Origin: Ignavibacteriales bacterium
GTDB taxonomy: Bacteria; Bacteroidota; Ignavibacteria; Ignavibacteriales; Melioribacteraceae
Length of the DNA: 64,000 nucleotides
Assembly: GCA_020635285.1 (NCBI GenBank)
Contig: JACKAB010000006.1
Coordinates: 62,001-126,000 of the forward strand
Direction: 5' to 3'
A program made the translations under genes and the position numbers. Shown here piece after piece: positions 54,897-62,916 of the stretch; position 1 is the first letter of the stretch; every line of letters starts with the position of its first letter. The notes under the pieces were generated by a model. It did not search any database. It was not told the DNA's origin and was given only the letters and a program-made list of their open reading frames with translations.

Positions 54897-56527
54897 TTAT
54901 TTCAAAAGCATCATCTTTTTTGTATCAACAAAATCATTTGCAGAAATTCTATAAACATAAACTCCATCTTTCTAATCCACTTGCATTAAATGGAATTTCA
55001 TGAACTCCAGAAGGCATATTTTGATTTTACTATCGTTGCAACTTCCTTCCAATTATATCATCAACACTTTTATATTTACAAAAGAGGCATCTGATAAAGA
55101 AAATTTAATTCTTGTCTCCGGATTAAATGGATTTGGATAATTCTGTGAAAGCAAATATTCATTTGGGACTTCAGCAAAAATTTCATCCTCAACTGCCGTA
55201 ACATCATTCCATTGAATATCAACAAAATTAGTATTATGAATAAAGTTCTGAACAAAATTTCCGGTTGAACTATTAAAAGTCATTCTCCATGCATGATCTG
55301 TTGGAGGTGCGTCATAGGTTCCATTTCCATTATGATCAGAAAAAAAATCAACATTATAATCATGATCAATCTCAATCTGCGGAATACTAATTGAGAATTC
55401 GGCTCCGGGAATTACTACTGATTTTCGCCCAGCTTCTTCACTATTATCACTACGCACAACTCTAATATACATTTGCTGTCCAATATGAGGTGTCATGTTA
55501 ATTAAATTTAATGTGTATTGATATTTCCAACCAACATCTTTAAAATCTGTGTTATGTGTAAACTCAGTGGCGACATCGCCGGTTGTATTTGTAAATTTAA
55601 TTTCCCAAGCATGATCTATTGGGGGTGCATCGTAAGTCCCGTTTTTATTTAAGTCGGCATACATTTCTACTTTGTATTCTTTACTCATTTTTATACCTGG
55701 AAGTTCGACTGAAAAATCAGCGGATGGAATAAATTCAATTCGTTTTCTAACTACTTCTTCGGATGTTAAATCATCTTCAACTCTTAATTCTAAAAGTTGA
55801 CCAATGTGCGGAGTCATGGCAACAAAATTAACAGTTAATAAATAATCCCAATCAAGTTCCACAAAATTAGTATTGTGAGTAAAGTCAATAACATCGCTGC
55901 CTTGTGCATTATTTAATTCCAATCTCCAAGTATGATCAATTGGAGCTGAATCATATAGTCCATTTCCATTATGATCAGCAAAAAAATCGATATTATAATT
56001 ATGTCCGGTTAAAATCACATCCATATTTATTGTAAATGACTCACTAACAGTTATTGATGTTCTACCAACTTCTTTCATATCGGTTTTATCATAAACTTTT
56101 AGGTAAAGCATTTGTCCAACATGAGGAGTCATTCCAGAAAAATTAATTGTTAAAATAGAAAGCGGATTTGAATTACTTAATCCAGCTGAGGTCACAAAAT
56201 CAGAACTCCCTGGGCTCGCATCTCCTTCAGCCCATTGCCCGTAGGGGTCAAGCAATTCTTGACCATTGGTTACTCCATCATTATCAGAATCTAAACTTGC
56301 AAGTAATGGTCCCCAATTGACATTAAATTGTCCGCTCTCATTAACTAAAAATGTCTTTTGAATTTGCAATCCAAAATCATTACGCGGAGTTCCGCCCCCG
56401 CTTGTATGGCATGTGTTACAGCTAAATTTACTTCCATTGGGAACTTGACCGACTCTAAAATCTCTTGCTTCAATCATAAAACTTGAAACAAAAAATAAAG
56501 AGCAAAAAATATTATTCCTTTTTTCAT
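54897..56527 (-). CDS. Type IX-secreted monoheme protein with three tandem repeats (two frameshifts)
   Basis: The reconstructed product is about 540 residues. An ATG at 56527 with AGGGG ahead encodes MKKGIIFFALYF; adding one T near 56490 joins it to VSSFMIEARDFRVG. Then come a single heme site (SCNTCH), a calcium-type loop (DSDNDGVTNGQELLDP) and three repeats of about 100 residues, each with MTPH[VI]GQ and an N-G-x-Y-D-[SA]-[PA]-P-x-D-H-[AT]-W segment. The end has the sorting motif LSQNYPNPFNPETRIKFSL and, after a second break near 55055, VYRISANDFVDTKKMMLLK with the stop at 54897. The protein should be exported to the cell surface. Last gene of the envelope redox cluster. Confidence 0.75.
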
Positions 56528-56539
56528 ATGCCCCTCAAT

Positions 56540-56734
56540 TTATTTTTTATTATTATTTTTTATTGTTGAAAACTTAAAGGGTACGTAAGCCGGACACCAA
56601 GAAATTAGCGCTGTTAGAATAAAAACAAGTCCAATTGTACCCCACCAAGATTGATTTAAATAACCAATCGAAATAATGACAACGCCCATAAAGAGCCTGA
56701 TATTTTTGTCTAAGCTACCCATATTCTTTTTCAT
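56540..56734 (-). CDS. DUF2892 small membrane protein
   Basis: A 64-residue protein with two membrane helices matching DUF2892, the membrane part of YgaP-like sulfurtransferases: GSLDKNIRLFMGVVIISIGY and a second helix followed by SWCPAYVPF. The stand-alone form lacks a rhodanese domain. It lies between the DUF5777 barrel and the type IX protein. Confidence 0.82.
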   Translation of the reverse strand: MKKNMGSLDKNIRLFMGVVIISIGYLNQSWWGTIGLVFILTALISWCPAYVPFKFSTIKNNNKK

Positions 56735-56749
56735 CTATTTCTCCTTTCT

Positions 56750-57604
56750 TTATATATTTAATAGTCTTGTTATGTTAAAACCAATTCGCCAATTTTTAGT
56801 TGTGATTGGTAAATCGGCACCGCTTAAAAATTGTGTTGGATTTAATGTTGCATTATTTGATAGAATTATTTTGAAGAAATGCCCTCCGGTTTCTAGTTCA
56901 ACTCCGAAACTAAGTGAATTATATTTATTCCTAAATCCGGAAACAGTAGGGTTCCATTCAGCTAAAACACTAACTAAACTGGATATATAGTATTGAAGAT
57001 TTGTTCCAAATGTAAATGAGTATTCCTTTTCTGGGCAATAGATATGACTGTTATAGATGTATGAAGGAACTAAACCGATTCCAAGCTTTTTATTAATTAA
57101 TGTATTAAAAATTAATTGACCATAATATTGAAAATTCATATTATCCGACGCAGCCCTTCCTATTGGATCACTATTCCATGCAATACCGCCTTCAAATGCT
57201 ACTTGAAATGGCAGCGAAGAATTATCAAATTGGAAGAATTGATATTTTCCTTTTATCAATAAATTATCATCAACATTTGTGCGTGCAATAGTGGCAATAA
57301 TATTTTCTGTAACCGCATAACCCAAAGAAAATTTAATATTTGCCGGACCATCAAAACCATAGAGGGCATCAATTCCATCACTTACGGTTGGAATAAATCT
57401 GTGCGAGATTTCAAACTCTAAATCTCCTTTTTGATGTGTTTCTGTTGTTGGTAAATTTATTGAGTGTGTTGAATGAAACAGATGTAATTTAGATTTTTGA
57501 ACTTCATCACTTTTTTTCCAACTAATTTTATTTTGTTGTGCAATAATATTTGAGAAAAAAATAAAAGATATTATCAGCACAATTTTTAAACACTTAATTT
57601 TCAT
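56750..57604 (-). CDS. DUF5777-type outer membrane beta-barrel protein
   Basis: A 284-residue protein with a signal peptide (cleavage near 22, IIAQ). The segments LFHSTHSINLPTTETHQKGD, DLEFEISHRFIPTVSDGIDA and LYGFDGPANIKFSLGYAVTE are characteristic of DUF5777 barrels. It is 12 bases after the YceI gene, a pairing seen in this group. Function unknown; probably an outer-membrane partner of the redox proteins. Confidence 0.8.
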   Translation of the reverse strand: MKIKCLKIVLIISFIFFSNIIAQQNKISWKKSDEVQKSKLHLFHSTHSINLPTTETHQKGDLEFEISHRFIPTVSDGIDALYGFDGPANIKFSLGYAVTENIIATIARTNVDDNLLIKGKYQFFQFDNSSLPFQVAFEGGIAWNSDPIGRAASDNMNFQYYGQLIFNTLINKKLGIGLVPSYIYNSHIYCPEKEYSFTFGTNLQYYISSLVSVLAEWNPTVSGFRNKYNSLSFGVELETGGHFFKIILSNNATLNPTQFLSGADLPITTKNWRIGFNITRLLNI

Positions 57605-57616
57605 TTAAACTCCAAT

Positions 57617-58186
57617 TTACTTAGCTTCTTCAAGATTAAAATCTAATTGCAGATCCATGTTTTCATCTATTTTCATAAACATCAAACTTGGGATTTCTAT
57701 TTTGTGATCTGAAAGTTTTACAATAAAATTTGTAATTACTCTAATCCCCCAATCATTTATTATTATTCTTCCTTCAATTATTTGCGGAATAGAAATCCCA
57801 TGAATGTTCATCTCCCAGCTTACTTGTACTTCAAATTGATTTTCTTCTAATTTTTCTGCCTTTGTAATTTTTCCAGTATAAGCCGCCATTGGATATTGTT
57901 CGGTTTCCAAATAATTTTCTCTCATATGTCTATTTCTTAGACCTATTCCGGTATCCAACGTTCTTAGGTCAACTTCGAAATAAAGCTGACTTTCATTTGT
58001 AAGATCTTTTTCATAAAACAAATAACCGTCAATATTATCTGTAACTCCCTCAAAATCTTCAATTGGTGCATCGGAAATAAACTTAATAATGTTTTTATCA
58101 GATTTTTTAACATGATATTCTTTGGCAAAAATGCTAATACTAATAGAGAGAAGTAATATTATTTTGAATGAAATTTTTTTATTCAT
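57617..58186 (-). CDS. YceI-like periplasmic protein
   Basis: A 189-residue protein with a signal peptide (cleavage near 21, IFA). It has the YceI lipocalin-like pattern: KNIIKFISDAPIEDFEGV, ELYFEVDLRTLDTG-like strand and RNRHMRENYLETEQYP. YceI proteins bind isoprenoid quinones or similar lipids. It follows the heme lipoprotein by 11 bases. Confidence 0.83.
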   Translation of the reverse strand: MNKKISFKIILLLSISISIFAKEYHVKKSDKNIIKFISDAPIEDFEGVTDNIDGYLFYEKDLTNESQLYFEVDLRTLDTGIGLRNRHMRENYLETEQYPMAAYTGKITKAEKLEENQFEVQVSWEMNIHGISIPQIIEGRIIINDWGIRVITNFIVKLSDHKIEIPSLMFMKIDENMDLQLDFNLEEAK

Positions 58187-58197
58187 AACCGTTCTCC

Positions 58198-58620
58198 TTA
58201 GTTATTGATGGCACCTCTGTTAATCCACGCAGCAATTGAATCTATTTTGCCTTCACTAAGTTTACCCGCAGGCGGCATTTGAGATGTACTTTCGCCAGTA
58301 TGTTTTAACATTTTAATTAAAAAACTATTCTCACTATTTCCAGGCTGAACTAATTTGAAACTTGGATTTAGTATACTTGTGACATTTACTAATTTTGAAT
58401 AACTATTACCAGAAGTAAGCAAAAGATTGGCTTGCGGATTTGAGCCTGCATGACAACCTGAGAATGCACAACTTTGATCAAATACATTTATTTGGATACT
58501 ATTAAAGGTTGTTAATGAAGCAGTATTTTGGGCCTCTTCGCATTCTGTAATAATGTTTTCTTCACAAGATAATAACAGCAAAACTGTGCTAAATAGAATT
58601 ATATATTCGGAAATTTTCAT
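58198..58620 (-). CDS. Small c-type cytochrome-like lipoprotein
   Basis: A 140-residue protein with a lipobox LLSC (Cys19) and a heme-like site CAFSGCH (CX4CH) near 51-57. It ends with the cytochrome c axial-Met-like segment TSQMPPAGKLSEGKIDSIAA and WINRGA, as in planctomycete-type cytochromes. It should be tethered to a membrane outside the cytoplasm. First gene after an operator-like palindrome. Confidence 0.75.
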   Translation of the reverse strand: MKISEYIILFSTVLLLLSCEENIITECEEAQNTASLTTFNSIQINVFDQSCAFSGCHAGSNPQANLLLTSGNSYSKLVNVTSILNPSFKLVQPGNSENSFLIKMLKHTGESTSQMPPAGKLSEGKIDSIAAWINRGAINN

Positions 58621-58687
58621 ATGTTTTAATTTCTAATTATTGACTAAACATTGTTTATAGAAACATAAGACTATCTATCTTATTTGT

Positions 58688-58704
58688 ATGTGATAAAATC
58701 ACAT
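58688..58704. promoter_or_regulatory. Crp/Fnr-type operator
   Basis: ATGTGATAAAATCACAT has 7-base arms (ATGTGAT/ATCACAT) with a 3-base centre, close to the CRP pattern TGTGA-N6-TCACA. It lies between the Crp/Fnr gene and the heme lipoprotein start, 68-84 bases upstream. Confidence 0.55.
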
Positions 58705-58728
58705 AAATAAAAAATATTTTAATAAAAT

Positions 58729-59397
58729 TTACTGAAGGTAGATTAGCTTCTTTCCGAGCTCTTTGGGACTCTCAATAATAATTTTACCACGTGATTGTGA
58801 GATGTTCTTTTGCGCTTCTAAATCTTTAAGCGTTCTACTTACAACTTCTCTTGCAGTTCCAATATCATGAGCAATTTGTTGGTGTGTTAATTGTAGAATC
58901 TTACCTTTCTTTTTAAAATTTTCAATAAGGTACTCAATAATCCTTACGTCCATTTTTTTAAAGGAAATATTTTCAATAATTTTAAGGACATTCATTAAAA
59001 CTTTTGATAAATAATTATAAATATATTCTGCCCAAACATCATATTTTTTAATCCACTCGCGCAGAGTCGTTGCAGTTATTAGCAAAACTTCACAGTCTTT
59101 TTCAACAGCTGCAATTGCAGGGAAATTATTTTTTGCCAATAAACAGGAGATTGTAAGAATGCAGCTTTCCCCCGGATTTATTCTATAAAGTGTGATTTCT
59201 TGGCCAGAACTTCCAACTTTGTAAACTCTAATTGTTCCGGATTTTAAGATTGGGAAATAAGTAACCGAATCACCCTCCATGCTTAATACCACACCTTTTT
59301 TAAATGATTGTGCCATGCAATTTTTAGCAAATTCCGAATTTATTTCTTCAGAAGCGCTGCTAAAGAAAGGGATTATTTTACTTAACTCTAATACCAT
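58729..59397 (-). CDS. Crp/Fnr family transcriptional regulator
   Basis: A 222-residue regulator with a beta-roll sensor (about 10-115) and a winged helix (LTHQQIAHDIGTAREVVSRT) whose recognition helix has E-V-V-S-R. The sensor contains GESCILTISC with Cys79 and Cys85, which could act as a thiol or persulfide switch; that is inference. It lies between the two halves of the envelope redox cluster, and a CRP-like palindrome follows its 3' end, upstream of the heme lipoprotein gene. Confidence 0.83.
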   Translation of the reverse strand: MVLELSKIIPFFSSASEEINSEFAKNCMAQSFKKGVVLSMEGDSVTYFPILKSGTIRVYKVGSSGQEITLYRINPGESCILTISCLLAKNNFPAIAAVEKDCEVLLITATTLREWIKKYDVWAEYIYNYLSKVLMNVLKIIENISFKKMDVRIIEYLIENFKKKGKILQLTHQQIAHDIGTAREVVSRTLKDLEAQKNISQSRGKIIIESPKELGKKLIYLQ

Positions 59398-59466
59398 TTT
59401 TTTAAATTTATATTGTTTGTCTTAATTTCAAGATAAAAATTTGCTAAGATAAATAAAATGTGATAA

Positions 59467-59979
59467 TTAAGAATTTTCCTTAAATAAAAGCTCGTATAGA
59501 ATTATTGAGACCATAAAATAAAAAGAAAAATACATTAAACTTGCAGAAACAATTACTAAATAAATTAAATAATTGGAGACTAATTTCATTCCTAAAATAG
59601 AGCCAAAAGAAATTGCTATTGAAAACATTGGTTCAAATAAAATTATGTTCTTTAAATTTCCAGAAATGACTGAATTAAAATAAAAAAGAATTCCAATAAT
59701 GAAAAAGAAAATTGAGAATCCAATTATATGATTATGAACTGTCATCAAAATTTCTGAAAATGATTTTCCCCTATTTTCTTGAATTCCAAAATCTTCTTCA
59801 ACTATTTCTTTAGTTTCCCCATACCTTTGTTCAATTTTATTTTTTGAGTACGATGTTGTATAATATAAATAGTACAAACCAAGCGAAACACCAATTGTAA
59901 GAACAATTACAAACATTGCAATAAATCTTTTCAGACTATTTTCCAATTGGTACAATTTAATTTTATTCATTGCCAACAA
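59467..59979 (-). CDS. Integral membrane protein of the FMN-binding unit, unknown family
   Basis: A 170-residue protein with one N-terminal helix (about 18-38), a soluble segment and three further helices (about 77-95, 105-125, 130-160). A histidine pair at the second helix (TVHNHIIG) could ligate heme. It overlaps the FMN-binding gene by 17 bases, so it is likely its membrane partner. Start choice within the overlap is uncertain (Met1 or Met4). Confidence 0.6.
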   Translation of the reverse strand: MLAMNKIKLYQLENSLKRFIAMFVIVLTIGVSLGLYYLYYTTSYSKNKIEQRYGETKEIVEEDFGIQENRGKSFSEILMTVHNHIIGFSIFFFIIGILFYFNSVISGNLKNIILFEPMFSIAISFGSILGMKLVSNYLIYLVIVSASLMYFSFYFMVSIILYELLFKENS

Positions 59980-60499
59980 TACTTCTAATTAAAAGGGAAG
60001 TTTTGTTTATTCCCTTAATTAAAGATTTTACAGAAATTGTTGCACCGGTAATCCCATCAATATTTTCATTTATTGTGAATTCTGAGTTTGCGCGTTTTCC
60101 AATAAATTGATTTCTCCAACTTTCGTTTTGAACTTCTCCGCCGTGCTCTTCTCTGTATTTAATTATTTGGAAATCAGAAATTGCAAAGTTAGAATCATAA
60201 ATCACTAAGAATGTTATTGGCTGAACTTTTCCAATAACATTATCCAAAATTGCATAGGAATTTATTTTATCATTATTTTTAACAAAGTATAAGAAGACAA
60301 AATCTGTATAAAACCTTTGCTGGGTCAAATTTTCAATTTTACTTTTTAATTCTTGAGGAATGATATATTTTTTTGAATCAATAACACATTCCTCTCCAAA
60401 AAATTTCCGCAAGTGTGCATCTGTTTTATCTTTCAATTCACCTGCAATTAAAACCGCAACTAAAGCAAAATTTATGATAATCATTTTTTTTAAATTCAT
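59963..60499 (-). CDS. Secreted FMN-binding domain protein
   Basis: A 178-residue protein with a short signal/anchor (about 5-20) and an FMN_bind domain. The motif DGITGATIS (148-156) matches the ApbE flavinylation consensus, so FMN is probably bound covalently to Thr154. The segment REEHGGEVQNESW is also family-typical. It should carry electrons outside the cytoplasm, as RnfG, NqrC and extracellular-reductase flavoproteins do. It is 6 bases after the porin gene. Confidence 0.82.
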   Translation of the reverse strand: MNLKKMIIINFALVAVLIAGELKDKTDAHLRKFFGEECVIDSKKYIIPQELKSKIENLTQQRFYTDFVFLYFVKNNDKINSYAILDNVIGKVQPITFLVIYDSNFAISDFQIIKYREEHGGEVQNESWRNQFIGKRANSEFTINENIDGITGATISVKSLIKGINKTSLLIRSIVGNE

Positions 60500-60505
60500 A
60501 TTTGC

Positions 60506-61573
60506 CTAAAACATATAGCCAAGACCGGCATTTATTAAATCTGTTTTTTCATCATTACTGCCAAATGTTCGCTGACTATAATCTATTTTAATTACAACTT
60601 CATCAATTGGTTTTACGGCTAAGCCAAACATCCATTTAGAAGTTTTAAAATCATTATCATTTAATGATACCGATTCAACTTCTGCTGCTGTGTTATAATT
60701 TGTAAATCTTCCAAATGGAATAACTTGAGTTGGAATTTCAAATAACCTTCCAATATCATATCCTAAATCAAAATAAAATCCATTTGATTTTTTAATTTCA
60801 CCATTACTGTAGTTAATATTTGCAAATTCTCCAAGCAATACTAATCCATTTTTCTGATAGCTAAAATGACCCTCTAACAAAGTAACTGCGTTATTTTCAA
60901 TTTCTCCGGTTGAATTATTATAAACAAGTGAAGCTCCAAGTTTGAGTCCGGATATTTTCGTATAATCTAAACTAAAATTATATAGTAAATTATCGGCATT
61001 TGACTTAAACCCTTTTTGTCTGCCATTTCTAATACCCGAGGATGCTGAAAATTTATCTGCCAGTAAACCCTCCATAATATTCAATGAATAATTGAAGCCG
61101 GAATAATTTCCATAAACAGAGATTCCATTACCAAACCAAGTTGTAGGAATAATTTTATTATGATAGTCTGGACGTTCAACACTTAAAAATAAAGGTGGCT
61201 CATGAAATTCATTTATCAATCCGCTGCTTACTAAAATTACTCCGGCTTTAAAACCAAGCCAATTTGCATAATGATAATTTACATAAGCTTGCTCTAATTC
61301 AAGTTCGCCATCATCTGCAACAACTAAATTATGTTCAAGTTCAACCTCAGCTTTAAGAGACCATTTTTCATTCCATGCGTGAGAATAAAAAAGTACAAAT
61401 CTGTGAAAATCTAATACATTTTTACTTTTTCCATTTTCCGGTTTTTCATAATTATAATGTACTTCTCCATAACCACCAATTTTGCTGGTGGAAATAAAAA
61501 AATCATCTTGAGAAAATAAATTTATATTTAATAAGAAAAGAAATGAGAGAAATAATATATATATATTTTTCAT
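60506..61573 (-). CDS. Outer membrane porin
   Basis: A 355-residue barrel with a signal peptide (cleavage near 21, LFSQ), repeated amphipathic strands, the porin-like WSLKAEVELEHN and LEQAYVNYHY segments, and a terminal Phe (AGLGYMF). It resembles phosphate-selective/OprP-like porins. It is the first gene of the minus-strand cluster, ahead of the FMN-binding protein, and could let substrate or electron carriers reach it. Confidence 0.75.
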   Translation of the reverse strand: MKNIYILFLSFLFLLNINLFSQDDFFISTSKIGGYGEVHYNYEKPENGKSKNVLDFHRFVLFYSHAWNEKWSLKAEVELEHNLVVADDGELELEQAYVNYHYANWLGFKAGVILVSSGLINEFHEPPLFLSVERPDYHNKIIPTTWFGNGISVYGNYSGFNYSLNIMEGLLADKFSASSGIRNGRQKGFKSNADNLLYNFSLDYTKISGLKLGASLVYNNSTGEIENNAVTLLEGHFSYQKNGLVLLGEFANINYSNGEIKKSNGFYFDLGYDIGRLFEIPTQVIPFGRFTNYNTAAEVESVSLNDNDFKTSKWMFGLAVKPIDEVVIKIDYSQRTFGSNDEKTDLINAGLGYMF

Positions 61574-61715
61574 AGCACCTACAGTTTATGTTTATAAAAC
61601 TTTTATTTTATTAAGACTAAATCTAAATAGGAATAACTATTTAATCAAGATAAATATTCCTAGAATTTTATTATTTAATATTTTTGTAGTATTGTAAATA
61701 AAATTAGGAATAAGA

Positions 61716-62893
61716 ATGAAGAATTTAATCTCGCAAAAGATTTAGAAACTTGGGCTGATTATTTAATTGAATATTCGCTCGGAGGTTTAACCAAAGATGA
61801 TATTGTAATGGTTAAAGGAGAAAAAGTTTGCTGGCCGCTAATTTCTGTAATACAAGATAAAATATTCAAAGCTGGTGCAATTGCAGATATTAATTTAACT
61901 CCCCCAGATAATGATAGAGGAAAAGTTTGGGGAGCTTCCATTGCAAAATATGGAACGCTTGAGCAAATTAATAAAGTTCCAAGTTGGCAAACGGATCGCT
62001 ATAATTTCATGACCAAATTCATTGAAATTTTAGGGACTGAAAATCCAGAATTTTTCAATGGGCAAAATGAAGAACTTGCTCAAGCAGTTATGCGCGCAGA
62101 TGAGCCAATTAAAAATATCCGATTGAATAAACCTTGGGTTTTAACTTTATTCCCTACTGAAGCTTTTGCTCAAATGGAAGATATGACTTTGGAACAATAT
62201 ACAAAAGTTATTGTTAATGCTTCAACGGTTAATCCACAACTTCTCGATGATATTGAGGAAGATATTTACCAATTAATGGATAGAAGTAAATCAATAAGAA
62301 TTCAGACCGAGCATCCTGAAACCAAAAATATTTTAGAACTTAAGATGAACATATCAGATCACAATATTATTAAATGCACGGGTAAAAGAAATTTTCCCGA
62401 TGGAGAAGTTTTTACAAGTCCAGATGCAAATACAGCTGAAGGAGAAATTTTTGTTGATCTTCCAGTCTTTCAAGGCGGCGGATTAATTCAAGGAATTTAT
62501 CTAAAATTTGAAAATGGAAATATCACCAAATATTCTGCAAAACAAGGGAATGAATTTTTAGCCAAAATCATTGAAACAGATGAAGGTTCGCATAGACTTG
62601 GCGAAGTCGCGCTTGGAATGAACAACGGAATTGAAAAAGTTTTAAAGCATCCATTATTTGTTGAAAAAGTTGGAGGAACTTTGCACATAGCAATAGGCGC
62701 AAGTTACCCAAATACTTATAAAACTAATAATTCAATTACGCTTGATGATTATCTTAAAAAAGGAATAATGAATAAATCAGCTCAACATGTTGATATTGTG
62801 ACCGATTTTAGACCAGGCGGAGTTGGACGAGCAGTTTATTTTGATGATGTAAAATTAGAGCAAGAAAATAATATTTGGGTAGTTCCCAAATAA
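61716..62893 (+). CDS. M29 family aminopeptidase (frameshift at the start codon region)
   Basis: A metallo-aminopeptidase of the thermophilic M29 (AmpS/PepS) type. From 61808 the frame is intact for 361 residues with FPDGEVFTSPDANTAEGEIF and KGNEFLAKI-like strands, and the metal-site segment DEGSHRLGEVALGMN with HIAIGASYP. Family members start about 30 residues earlier. The ATG at 61716 has AGGA eight bases ahead; inserting one A gives MKEFNLAKDLETWADYLIEY, which joins the frame. It is divergent from the porin and next to arginine deiminase. Confidence 0.82.
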
Positions 62894-62916
62894 TTATCTT
62901 AAATAAAGGGATAAAA

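Noticed and set aside
61629..61661. AGGAATA/TATTCCT inverted repeat upstream of the porin and aminopeptidase
   Set aside because: Arms of seven bases with a 19-base spacer in very AT-rich DNA could easily be chance; no regulator can be tied to it.
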